DNA of 64,000 nt, taken from the NCBI GenBank assembly GCA_963576725.1, contig OY755247.1, positions 16,060,526 to 16,124,525 on the forward strand, written 5' to 3'. The DNA comes from Azorinus chamasolen. Taxonomy: Eukaryota > Mollusca > Bivalvia > Cardiida > Solecurtidae. A model generated the notes under the pieces. That model was not told the DNA's origin and did no database searches. It saw nothing but the letters and a program-made list of their open reading frames with translations. This document shows positions 42,860 to 52,298 of the stretch, in pieces. Positions within the stretch are counted from its first letter, which is position 1, and each line of letters begins with the position of its first letter. Position numbers and translations under genes: made by a program.

Positions 42860-43107
42860 TTAACCCTTAACTCCATGAATAGTCACGTAAGAAGTAGTGG
42901 CATCGTTAATCAGTCGTATGTTTTATAATAATATATGAACATAGAAATATTCAACAAAGGCAAAAAACCTATAATCAAATACATATTATGTCAAAAGTAA
43001 ACAGTCAGATTATCAGACTGCTCCTATAGGTGCCGTCTCACTGTCTGATCTGGGCGGACTCTGTTTGCAAAGCCGTAGAAATGGGCATTTATGGAGTAAA
43101 GGGTTAA
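42860..43107 (+). mobile_element. TTAA-MITE family A
   Basis: TTAACCCTTAACTCCATGAATAGTC...GGAGTAAAGGGTTAA. The hairpin core is ctgctcctataggtgccgtctcactgtctgatc (small internal duplication). Confidence 0.93.
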
Positions 43108-43398
43108 GGACAGATACTCTCATAACACTTGTATAACTATGCAAACTGATTATAAATTAATCATTGATTTATAGAGGAAGTTTTCGGCTATCATGAAAGC
43201 AACATAGCTGATTATATTATTACTTTATAGTTTTAGATTATTTTTTTTCTGACGAATGGGTGCTTAAATGCAAAGTTTCATAAGATATTACAGTAAACAT
43301 GTATTGTTTTGATGGGTTTCTTTAGGTTCTTACTACTTTGTACTGCAATGCGTATTGAACAATCAATTTCGAGATGGAATCATATACCAACGGCACTG
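43108..43398. other. AT-rich spacer
   Basis: No feature recognised. Confidence 0.4.
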
Positions 43399-43760
43399 CA
43401 GGAGCGTAGCTAAATCAAAATGAAAAGTACACACCGTGGCTATAAGGGTCAGAGGACATGCTTCCCGGAGAAAATGTAGAATTGTATAGTTTTGAAACCA
43501 TTGTGATAGGCACAGCATTAAAAGTTTGCTTCTGTAGGGACACATGCTCTATTTATTACAATGTTTTCAAAAGGTGACCTTTACAGAGGTGTTAATAGGC
43601 GTCAATATGAGACAATGAATTTAAGCTTACATGACAAGACAGAATGTTTATCAAAGTCAACCCGCTTACCCTTCGAATTGTGTCCCCTTTTTGGCCATGA
43701 TAATGTTTTCAGATTGCTGTGACGTCCGTACTTAAGTGCATATCATTAGCTACGCCCCTG
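43399..43760. mobile_element. Family P element (hAT-like ends), copy 2
   Basis: Inverted ends CAGGAGCGTAGCTAAAT...CATTAGCTACGCCCCTG. The same reverse D-like module as copy 1 occupies 43474-43620. The unique part 'cttacatgacaagacagaatgtttatcaaagtc' is shared with 9520-9552. No clear target duplication. Confidence 0.75.
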
Positions 43761-44486
43761 CTTGCATTCCACTGCTAAACAAATCAAGGAAAACCACCTG
43801 CTTTGCAAAAGTCCTTGTCCGCTGACTTTCCGTATGTCAGATTCTTTTTTTTCTTAATGAGCATTCTCATCACATTCATGTCTACCCATTTGTTGTTGGC
43901 AATGACTATGTTGTCTGAAAACGAATTTTCTTGTAAAATTTGCGCTTGATGGGGTTTTAATGGTATTTTGATGCATCGGTCTTGCATACAAAGAGTATCT
44001 TTTTTACAAACATAATGGTTTCTGACACTACTTACCACTTAGCTTTCGTGAAAAGTTTCCTCTTAATATCTCACATCATTATCTAATAAATTGAAAGTGG
44101 AATATTTTCATAAATCCCCGATAATTAAGTGGCTTGTTATTGCAATATACTGCCACTACATAATATAAATAACGCGAATATATTTTCCGAAATCTTTCTT
44201 GTTAACTTTTCTGAAATACATATCCTATTCAAGTCCTATCACATTACATGACCACTGCCGCAGTCACCCAAATGCAATTTTCTACTTTTAGATAAGTGGT
44301 TACATGAAACGTGTCTAGTTCATTAATAATTATCCGTTTTCGTGATAAACTAGTTGTAATAAATAATTAGTTATGAGAAATGCATTAAGTGGTGGCAGTT
44401 AAAAGCAGTATCATGACAAAAATCGTGTTAGGATATTTATCTACCATTAGAATTTTGTTTTCAATATTAAAAGTACATGTAATAGC
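43761..44486. other. Unassigned DNA with a weak coding-like frame
   Basis: Minus-strand 43784-44038 reads an 84-residue frame (KPHQAQILQENSFSDNIV) without a recognised domain. It could be chance. The rest is AT-rich. Confidence 0.3.
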
Positions 44487-44642
44487 CATGCTGGAAACAT
44501 CGCATACAAAACACACAACCGCCCAAACAGCACCACGACGACAAACAGCAAATGTCCATGTATATAAAAGACACAAAGAGAGACACAAAGACAAAACAAA
44601 CATACAATAGGGGAGATGGAAGTACCGCCTTGGAACGGTCAG
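44487..44642 (+). repeat. Family Q repeat, copy 3
   Basis: 'atgctggaaacatcgcatac', 'ccgcccaaacagcaccacgac', 'acacaaagagagacacaaagac' and 'gaagtaccgccttggaacggtcagtgac'. Confidence 0.65.
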
Positions 44643-44697
44643 TGACAAAATGATACGAAATGATGTTTGATTTCGGACCAAAATGAAACTTAAGGTA

Positions 44698-44992
44698 TAG
44701 TAAAACCTATTAGAAATGACCATAATACCTGCTTTCTATGATTTCTATGTTTAAACCTTTGCCTTATGCATGTAAGCGCATTTTCACGCATCTACAAACA
44801 GAGTAGACCCAGATCAGACGGCTCCTATAGGAGTCATCTGATCAGGGTCTGCTCTGTTTGCCTATGGTGTAATATAGATCTGACTCTACAGCTACATGCC
44901 ATTATAAAAGTAATCTTATTCTTATTCATGACATCATTATTTCTTACATGAATATACAACAGGGAAAGGGTTAATAGAGGCAGGTTCTATTG
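44698..44992. mobile_element. TA-MITE remnant split by an A2 element
   Basis: 'tagtaaaacctattagaaatgacc' (44698-44721) on the left and 'gaggcaggttctattgta' (44977-44993) on the right are complementary ends of a B-type palindrome. An A2 copy lies between. Confidence 0.65.
44751..44974 (-). mobile_element. TTAA-MITE family A2/A mosaic
   Basis: TTAAACCTTTGCCTTATGCATG at left, ACAGGGAAAGGGTTAA at right. The hairpin is gacccagatcagacggctcctataggagtcatctgatcagggtc, with exact dyad at 44822-44833 and the A:A site. Confidence 0.93.
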
Positions 44993-45102
44993 TACAATTA
45001 TAATTTCTTTGAATTTTAATAGGCTGACCTGCACTAGATGCATACAGGTTCATATCATATGATAAATGTACTGACAATACATTCGTCAACAGTCACTTTT
45101 CC

Positions 45103-45296
45103 TAACCCTTAATAAGGTATTTGCAAACAGCGTAGACTCAGATCAAAGAGCTCCCGGGGGAGCCCTTTGATCAGAGTCTGCACTGTTTGCCATATAAATC
45201 ATTTTCGTTAGTGAGCAATTTTGATGGAACGCTTAGTTTAATCAATATTCTGAAAGGGATGAGTCAGTTTTAATTAATCAGCAGATTAAGGGTTAA
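45103..45296 (+). mobile_element. TTAA-MITE family K
   Basis: TAACCCTTAATAAGG...CAGATTAAGGGTTAA. The hairpin is gtagactcagatcaaagagctccc/gggagccctttgatcagagtctgc, keeping the A:A site. Best K copy. Confidence 0.9.
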
Positions 45297-45514
45297 GATA
45301 TTAACGATAATATCCTGATACAGGCCATTACCCACTTCCTAATAGTAGATTAACATGTGTTATGTTTTATTCATTTGAGCAGTACATTTTCGTGTTATTT
45401 TCACGAGTGTTTCTCTGCGTTCCTGGAATTACTGCTCTGACAGTTATACGTATTAATTGATAACCTTGTATAGAATTTACTGACTGCCATGCGTGCGAAA
45501 TGTCTGGTTCATTC
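45297..45514. other. Unassigned spacer
   Basis: No feature recognised. Confidence 0.4.
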
Positions 45515-45683
45515 AGAGCAACAGACAAATCGTCATTTCTCTACCAAAATCTATGTTGCGACCACTCACTAGAATCGTCTTTTCGAGACGATTCTTAAGA
45601 GTGGTCAAAACACAGGGTTTGGTGGAGAAATAAAGAAGTTATTCTTGACCATACTTTAATTTAAGCATCTTATCTGGGCTCTT
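45515..45683 (+). mobile_element. Family C palindromic element
   Basis: CAGAGCAACAGACAAATCGTC...AGCATCTTATCTGGGCTCTTG. Core TCGTCTTTTCGAGACGA. Confidence 0.9.
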
Positions 45684-45775
45684 GTCGATTCATTCGCATA
45701 CATTTGGAATTCTAGTCAACTAGCTAAATTGTGTTTCTGAGAAAATTGGAAATAAAGGTTGTTTTCCAGTTTATT

Positions 45776-45988
45776 TTAACCCTTTCGGTGCCAGCATTGT
45801 CGTCTGCTGGGCAAAGTTTCATTTATTTATACATGTGTGCACTTCTTCTATTTTCTTTATAAAACAGTAAACAGATTGTCAAACAGTTTGGATCCTGATG
45901 AGACGCCGAGTTACTTGGCGTCTCATTTGGATCCAAACTGTTTGCATGTGATATCATAAACCCGTCATTGTGGCACGGAAGGGGTTAA
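45776..45988 (+). mobile_element. TTAA-MITE family J
   Basis: TTAACCCTTTCGGTGCCAGC...GGCACGGAAGGGGTTAA. The hairpin is acagtttggatcctgatgagacgccgag/ttggcgtctcatttggatccaaactgt. Reference copy for J. Confidence 0.94.
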
Positions 45989-46424
45989 CGTCATTGTTGC
46001 TCTAACCAGTCAGAGGCAGTTGGAAATGACCTAAATGTATATACGCTATAGATGTATGAGATCAATACAAAATTACTTCCAAGACGCTTTAACAGGAAAG
46101 CATGTGTTTTATTTTAATTATAATTAGAAAGCCATGTTTAGATATCAATGATAATTACAAGTCACTGTATAAACGTTTGGCAGTGGAATTCTTGCATCCC
46201 ATGTAATTGGTTGTATCCAGTCTTTAATTATATATATTATAATTCAATCAAAACGGAACTGAAATTAATCAAAACGTTAATGAATTAATAAGAAAAATAT
46301 TTTTGAACATTTTGTAAATTGAATTTCAACAATTAGGAAAAATAGCTTTCTTAATCTATTTTGCACATATTCCAACGTTACGTGAAAGATGTGTCACTGT
46401 TGTACATTCTCTATAATTCAGTTA
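45989..46424. other. AT-rich spacer
   Basis: No feature recognised. Confidence 0.4.
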
Positions 46425-46615
46425 TTAACTGTTTCCCTGTTCTATATTTAGTCCAAAGTTCAATACCTACTGCACATTTATGTACACACTAGTTATCAAA
46501 TTCCATTAGCAAACAGACTAGACACTGATCAGACGGCTCCTACTGGAACGGTCTGATCTCGGTCTACTCTGTTTGCAAAGACGTAGAAAGGCGTATTTAT
46601 GGAGTAAAGAGTTAA
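46425..46615 (+). mobile_element. TTAA-MITE, A2 left / A right mosaic
   Basis: TTAACTGTTTCCCTGTTCTATATTTAG (A2) at left, GCGTATTTATGGAGTAAAGAGTTAA (A) at right, hairpin gacactgatcagacggctcc...ggtctgatctcggtc. Confidence 0.88.
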
Positions 46616-46802
46616 CCCTTTGCTCCATAAATACGCCTTTTACATCTCACAGGATCTGCTTTATATGCTTGTTAGATAATATAAATCTGATTCTACTGTT
46701 TCTGCCGTGGCCTAAAATTTCTGTGTGCGTCTGCTGTTATACAAATTCAGCTAATAAATATCCATGATGCTATTACTTGTACATGAATACTCAAAGTGTT
46801 AA
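46612..46802 (-). mobile_element. TTAA-MITE family A sharing its TTAA with the previous element
   Basis: TTAACCCTTTGCTCCATAAATACGCC...TACATGAATACTCAAAGTGTTAA. TTAA 46612-46615 serves as the right end of one element and the left end of the other. The hairpin is deleted. Confidence 0.88.
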
Positions 46803-46910
46803 ATGTTATCACATGCAGAACTCGAGATTAGAGGAGTTAAGTGTTTTAGATACAAATACGATATTTCTGCATCGAATTCTAAGTTGCGATGACTCGTTAG
46901 ACTGGTTTCT

Positions 46911-47979
46911 TTAAGCCTTTACTTCAGGACTATTCATATTAGAAATAATGACATCGTGAATATTAATTAGATTTATTGGTATACTAGCACACGGACACAG
47001 AAAGTTTCGGCCATAATAAACTGTAGAATTATATCTTTATTATTAGGGCCCCGCATTGAAAATGCAGGAGCCCTGTAGGAATTTTCTGTCTGTGGGTCAG
47101 TCCCGTCCGTTCGTTCGTCCGTCTGTCTGTCTGTCTGTCTGTCTGTCGTCTGTCTGTCTGTCTGTCTGTCTGCGCTAACAATCCCTGTTTATGTGACTAA
47201 ATAATTACATGAGAACAAAATTATATCTTTTGTTCTCATCGATTTTATGTGGATTATTTTCGGTTTATGTGGCTATTTTGAACAAAAGAATAGCCACATA
47301 TACTCAATCCCATAGAACGTCCGTTCATCCGTCCGTCCGTCCGTCAACAATTTGATGTTACACGATAACTCAAACAATACTTCACATATTGGTTTCATAT
47401 TTAGTGCATATGCTTAGTATCATCAGAGGAAGACGCCTATAGTTTTGGGTTACATCAGATAACTATGTCTAGAGTAATCTGCACTTTCTTTATAAAAACT
47501 GCCATCAACTTTTGTCAACACTTTTGATGTGACGCGATAACTCAAGCAGTACTTCATATTTTGGATTCATATTAAGGGCGTTTGCTTAGTATCATCAGAG
47601 GAAAATGACTATAGGTTTTGGGTTGAATTGGATCACTATGCCTAGAGTTATCTGCCCTTGATTCATCCAAAATGTCATAAACTTTGGCAACACTTGATGT
47701 GACGTGATACCTCAAATAGTAATTCACATATTTAGTTCATATTAAGGGCACGTGCTTAGTATTATGAGAGTAAGACACTTGTAGTTTTGGGATTCAATGA
47801 GATCACCATGTCTAGAGTTATCTGCCCTTGATTGATGCCATATTAAACAAAAGATCATCTCCAGGGCCCTCTCTGACTAAATCAGTTTTCTAGTTCCATA
47901 ATCAAACAGAGCAGATCCTGATCAGACGACTCCTCCTGCAAAATCATAGACAGTCGTATCCTTTGAGTAAAGGCTTGAC
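46911..47979 (+). mobile_element. TTAA-MITE family A split by a pearl element
   Basis: Left: TTAAGCCTTTACTTCAGGAC...'ataaactgtagaattatatcttta' to 47043. Right: 'ccataatcaaacagagcagatcctgatcagacgactcc' from 47896, ending 'gagtaaaggcttga'. Confidence 0.82.
47044..47893 (+). mobile_element. Pearl/Helitron-like element inside family A
   Basis: Starts AGGGCCCCGCATTG with hairpin 'ggagccctgtaggaattttc' nearby. (GTCT)n at 47117-47172 and (GTCC)n at 47320-47345. About 3 copies of a ~175-bp unit ('cgataactcaa...acttcatat', 'cttagtatcatcagagg', 'agagttatctgccc'). It ends CAGGGCCCTCTCTGACTAAATCAG then TTTTCTAG. The CTAG end next to T fits Helitron termini. Confidence 0.8.
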
Positions 47980-48421
47980 ATCATTCTAATGAATTGGATT
48001 CGGTGAGGAGATTGGGAAATATAGTAACACAGTGCTTAGCTTTCAAATCAAATTGTATTTTACGTCTTGGAAATTTAATATGTGACTTCATCACATAGCG
48101 TTGCTCACGTTTGCAAACGCTTCAAAGTAAAAACATATCATTAGTGAGTCCAAGACAACTACTGGATGAGTGCTTTGTATGTTGTTCTGATTATTAAACA
48201 CGAATGTTCAGAGATACGATAGTTCAATAAAACATGTTTTTCTTGAGCCTTATACAATACCCATCGGTGGTGAATGTTTATATTGTCTCAAAGTAAACGT
48301 TTCTATAAGAAAGAGTTGGTTCCATATGCGGACCGTACAACGGAACAGCAAGTCAAGGAACTGAAAGAAAATAAATCTAAAATTATTCCAATCACTGACT
48401 TGTCTTTGCAGTTGATTTGTA
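47980..48421. other. Unassigned DNA
   Basis: No feature recognised. Confidence 0.4.
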
Positions 48422-48872
48422 CAGTAAAGTTTCGCTTATACGACCGCTGAAAAGAAGTATAATTCTGGATTTTTAAAATAGATGGTGGCTTAATGCAGGA
48501 CATAAGTTATGTTGAAAGCTCCTCTAGCAGCTGTCTGAGTTACGATTGTTCTGCTTTAACCCTTCACTTGCTATTCGCGTCAATATACCTACCTGTAAAT
48601 AGTGAAGACCCAGATGAGACAGCTCCTGCAGGAGCTGTCTCATCAGGGTCTGCACTATTTACAAGTTGATTGTGCAACCAGTGCACTCCACAGCAGTGAT
48701 TGCACAGCGAAATACTTGTACACAGTGACGATATATGTAATTATACAACAGGGCATGGGTAAAGAAGGAGACACGTATTTTAAAATTCAGCAAGAGAAGG
48801 GTTAAGCAACCACCTGCTTTTACAGAATCCGATGTTAATTCATTATGTGGTTGCCTTAGCGAGAGTTTACTG
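48422..48872. mobile_element. TA-MITE, B3 lineage, split by a family E MITE
   Basis: Left arm CAGTAAAGTTTCGCTTATACGACC...'ttacgattgttctgc' (48422-48555). Right arm 'gcaaccacctgcttttacag...gccttagcgagagtttactg' (48806-48872). TA flank present at both ends. Confidence 0.93.
48556..48805 (+). mobile_element. TTAA-MITE family E, inserted in B3
   Basis: TTAACCCTTCACTTGCTATTC...AAGAGAAGGGTTAA (250 bp), close to the 21076 copy. Removing it with one TTAA restores 'ctgcTTTAAgcaaccacctg', matching the intact B3 sequence 'ctgcattaagcaaccacctg'. This directly shows TTAA target duplication. Confidence 0.96.
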
Positions 48873-49130
48873 TAGTTGAGACATTTGCATATGTTTCTTA
48901 CTTGAAATAACATGCTCTTCAGCTACGGTTTATATATGATCTTCGCCAACGTATTTCCAAGAAATTGGAATACGAAAGGTTAAAGCCCTCAAATTAGCTG
49001 TCTGGATAAAATGGAATGTGTGAGTGAGATTGCATACGCAGTGTTATCTGTACGTATTACACCTGGCAGTTATGACATTTTGTTAAGGTCTAATCTATTT
49101 GTTGCTTATCTATTTGTAGCTGCATTTAGA
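48873..49130. other. Unassigned spacer
   Basis: No feature recognised. Confidence 0.4.
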
Positions 49131-49341
49131 CAGATGTCCAGATATGGTGCGTAAATTTAAGCATTTTCGACAATAGCTCCTTTATTTCTCCACCAAACTC
49201 TATACTGTGACCACTCTTTAGAATCGTCTCGAAGAGACGATTCTAAAGAGTGGTCACAGTATACATGTACATATTGGGATTGGTTGAGAAATGACGATTT
49301 TAGGTTTTGGTTTTGGGTACGCACCTTTATCTGTAGCTCTT
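49131..49341 (-). mobile_element. Family C palindromic element
   Basis: CAGATGTCCAGATATGGTGCG at left, 'gcacctttatctgtagctctt' at right. Hairpin core TCGTCTCGAAGAGACGA, with a small insertion 'acatgtacatat' in one arm. Confidence 0.9.
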
Positions 49342-49354
49342 ATAGATATGATGA

Positions 49355-49540
49355 ACAAAGCTCCAGATAAGATGCGTAGATTAAAACATTTTCACGAATA
49401 GCTCCTTTATTTCTCCACCAAACTCTATACTGTGACCACTCTTTAGAATCGTCTCGAAGAGACGATTCTAAAGAGTGGTCACAGTATAGGCCTTGATGGG
49501 GATTTTAGTATTTGGGTAGGTACCTTTATGAGTAGCTCTG
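49355..49540 (-). mobile_element. Family C palindromic element
   Basis: 'caaagctccagataagatgcg' at left, 'tacctttatgagtagctctg' at right. Core TCGTCTCGAAGAGACGA. Flanked by ATAGATATGATGAA (49344-49357, overlapping the first bases) and ATAAATATGATTCAA, an imperfect direct repeat that matches family A sequence. Confidence 0.9.
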
Positions 49541-49668
49541 ATAAATATGATTCAACAGTTTCTGACATGACCAAAGATTCCTGTGTTCATGCGCCATTAT
49601 AAAAAATAATCTACTACATATTCATGATGTCATTTTTTTACATGAATATTCATGGAATAAATGTTTAA
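49541..49668 (-). mobile_element. TTAA-MITE family A, part beyond a family C insertion
   Basis: 'ataaatatgattcaacagtttctgacatgaccaaag...acatgaatattcatggaataaatgtttaa'. The hairpin half is missing. Confidence 0.8.
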
Positions 49669-49682
49669 ACAAATAGGTCATA

Positions 49683-49886
49683 CAGTAAAACTTCTCTATA
49701 ACGGCCACTAACTTACATCAAGTATTTTGTGCTAAAGGCAGGCGGCTGCTTAAAGCAAGGTGAAAGTAAAACAGAACGCTCCTATAGGAGCGTTCTGTTT
49801 TACTATCACCTTGCTTTAAGCGGTCACATGCCCTAACTACTAAATAATGAACATAATTGAGTGGACGTTATAGAGAGGTTTTACTG
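49683..49886. mobile_element. TA-MITE, B1 lineage
   Basis: CAGTAAAACTTCTCTATAACGG...GTTATAGAGAGGTTTTACTG with TA flanks and exact dyad CTCCTATAGGAG (49779-49790). Confidence 0.95.
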
Positions 49887-49945
49887 TATATGTAACTATG
49901 AGAATATGTAACTATGAGAACTAACTGTCAATTAATTACTGTCAG

Positions 49946-50056
49946 CAGAGCTACAGATAAGGATGCGTACTGAAATACTAAAATCGTCATTTCGTGGAGA
50001 AATAAAGGAATTATTCTTGAAAATGTTTTAATTTACGCATTTTGTCTGGAGCTCTG
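49946..50056 (+). mobile_element. Family C element without hairpin (111 bp)
   Basis: Complete ends CAGAGCTACAGATAAGG...TTTGTCTGGAGCTCTG. The whole palindrome between 'gtcatttc' and 'gtggagaaataaagg' has been deleted. Confidence 0.9.
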
Positions 50057-50425
50057 TATCAGTACAATAAACATGTGACAACTAGTGGACAATTGATGCA
50101 TTCTCGGAGTATGATTCAGGATCTCAGTAGAAATAGTTCTCAGCAGAGTAGGAATATAGTTCTGCTTAGCCACAAAAAGAAACTGTGTAGTAATGAAGAT
50201 TAACACTTTCGCTGCAAATTTGGCATCTGTGGTAGTATACTTAAGTGAATAGTTCTTCACACAAAAATGAAGAAAAATAAAAAAAAAAAGTGAAAACTGT
50301 AGCAGATGCGAAAAAGACTTATGTCAGTATCGTCAAAGCAATTCCATGGAAAACTTAATCTAGTTAAGGCAAGGAATTAATGATCTAATCTTGACAAGAA
50401 CGTTTGTCTTTAACTAAATGAAATA
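50057..50425. other. Unassigned DNA
   Basis: 'taacactttcgctgcaaatttggcatctg' at 50203 may be a worn J/M-type end. Poly-A at 50278-50290. Nothing else is seen. Confidence 0.4.
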
Positions 50426-50817
50426 CAGTTAATTCTCGCTAATCCGAAACACTCAAATAATGACCATTATCGGCGTTTAACCCTTTACACCCCCACTATA
50501 TACGCCTTTCTATGCATTGGCAAACAGTGAAGACCCAGATCAGACGGCTCCTGTAGGAGTCATCTGGTCAGGGTCGTCTCTGCTTGCTTATGTAATAATA
50601 TAGATCGTAATTTACAGCTTCTGTATTGTCCAAAATTCCTGTGTTCATATTTAATTATAAAAAATCAGATTAATAGTCATGATGTCATTATTTCTTACAT
50701 GGATATCCATGGAGTAAAGATTGAAAGCATATTCAAGCTAAATGCACGATGGAAGTCATGCAGAAACTACACATGCTTTATAAGATCTCAAATCTTCTTT
50801 CCTTAAACGTTTTACTG
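50426..50817. mobile_element. TA-MITE remnant split by family A
   Basis: CAGTTAATTCTCGCTAATCCG... (50426-50476) and '...atgcacgatggaagtcatgcagaaac...ccttaaacgttttactg' (50725-50817) are B-type parts on either side of an A element. Confidence 0.75.
50477..50724 (-). mobile_element. TTAA-MITE family A
   Basis: TTAACCCTTTACACCCCCACTATATACGCC at left, 'catggagtaaagattga' at right (TTAA decayed). The hairpin is gacccagatcagacggctcctgtaggagtcatctggtcagggtc. Confidence 0.88.
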
Positions 50818-50827
50818 TATTTTCGAA

Positions 50828-51071
50828 TTAAGCCCTTAGGTCGTGAATATTCATATAAGAAATAATGACATCATGAATATCAATTAAATCTATTGTTTTA
50901 ATAGCACATGGACATGGCTATGGCAGAAACTTTAGAATCATATATGAGTCTACAGTTTCTCTCATGGCCAAAACATCCTGTGTTCATGCCCCTTTTATAA
51001 CAATAAATCTAATTAATATTCATGATAATATCATTCTTTCTTACATGAATGTTCATGGAGTAAAGAGTTAA
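50828..51071. mobile_element. Family A foldback dimer
   Basis: The first half is the left arm of A forward (gtgaatattcatataagaaataatgacatcatgaat...gcagaaactttagaatcatat). The second half is the same arm in reverse (gtctacagtttctctcatggccaaaac...cttacatgaatgttcatggagtaaagagttaa). The usual hairpin is absent, so the element is one 240-bp palindrome. Confidence 0.88.
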
Positions 51072-51187
51072 AACGGTGAAATGTGATCCAATAATTCCTA
51101 TTTGAATTATTGAATCTCTGTTTGTTAATGTATAAGCCGGAGATCAGGCGAACAGTCATGCTCTTGAGGGATAAAGCTCATTTATCA

Positions 51188-51415
51188 TTAACCCTTTCCC
51201 TCATATTGACGGCTTTTGACGACTCTGTAAACGTCACTTTGTGAAACCATTGTGATAAATAGAGCATTTGCTCCTATAGGAGCAAATGCTCTATTTATCA
51301 CAATGGTTTCAAACTACAAAATTCTGAACGTTTCTTTTTCTCTAGTTAACGCTCCTTTTCGGTAGATTTATTCAAAGAGATTGGATCTAAAATAGCCTAT
51401 GAGGGAATGGGTTAA
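51188..51415 (+). mobile_element. TTAA-MITE family D
   Basis: TTAACCCTTTCCCTCATATTGACGG...GAGGGAATGGGTTAA. Exact dyad CTCCTATAGGAG (51271-51282) in a ~34-bp perfect arm. Confidence 0.95.
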
Positions 51416-51552
51416 TACTATAAACGAATGAAAGCGTTTTTTGCGATAATGTATTTCATTCCCATCTATTTGACGAAGTTGCCAATTTCACTACTCCATT
51501 TATCCTTGTTCTCTTTCGTTATCTTCTTTTGAATTATTACACAAAAAATCTT

Positions 51553-51752
51553 AAAGTAGGAAATCCTTCGAAAGCAAAAGCAGCAACGCAGAAGAGAAAG
51601 TTGCAGACTCGGGTTTAATGAGTCAGTTCGAGGGCAGTTATCAAAAGTTTTAACGCCCCTAGCACCGTTTTAAATGGTATTCAATTTTCATATCTATAAG
51701 CACCGGAACTAATGACCCCGAAGGACCAGAAATTATAACAACATTTAGAATG
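51553..51752 (+). repeat. Family O repeat, copy 3
   Basis: 'cttcgaaagcaaaagcagcaacgc', 'gagggcagttatcaaaagt' and 'gaccccgaaggaccagaaattataacaac'. Confidence 0.68.
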
Positions 51753-51827
51753 ATGTACGGTCGTCAGTCTCGTCACACGAGCACTTGACACCTGCTGTTG
51801 TGTAGTACATAAAATCTGACAGTAAGA

Positions 51828-52051
51828 GACCCATTACTCCATGAATATTCCTGTAAGAAATAATGACATCATGAGTGTGATTGTTATAATAGCACTTGTA
51901 CACAGGATGTTTAGACCATGACAGATCAAAGAATCATATCCACTTTACATCGTATGCGAACAGAGCAGACCCTGATCAGACGGCTCCTACAGGAGCGGTC
52001 TGACCCTGTTTGCAAAGGCGTAGAAATGCGTATTTATGGAGTAAATGTTAA
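51828..52051 (+). mobile_element. TTAA-MITE family A
   Basis: Left end worn (gacccattactccatgaatattcctg). Hairpin accctgatcagacggctcctacaggagcggtctgaccctg. Right end GGAGTAAATGTTAA. Confidence 0.88.
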
Positions 52052-52073
52052 GATTCATATGATTATTACTCTC

Positions 52074-52298
52074 TTAACCCTTTCCCTCATGTAAACGTGT
52101 TTCCACGCATTTGCAAACAGAGTAGACCCATATCAGGGTCTGCTCTGTTTGCTAATGGAATTTCAATGATAGAGCTGTTTCTTTATTTTCTAAAATGTTT
52201 TCAGTGTTCCACATACCATATTTCATTATAACTATTGTGTCCATGAATATTCATTAGGTATTGAAATTTGGAATAAACATAGAACGGGGAAAAGGTTA
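52074..52298 (-). mobile_element. TTAA-MITE family A2
   Basis: TTAACCCTTTCCCTCATGTAAACGTG...ACATAGAACGGGGAAAAGGTTAA. The loop is deleted: 'agagtagacccatatcagggtctgctctg'. Confidence 0.92.

Noticed and set aside
45103..45296. Rho-independent terminator or attenuator-like hairpins
   Set aside because: The hairpins belong to dispersed TTAA-MITEs in eukaryotic DNA. No transcript context.
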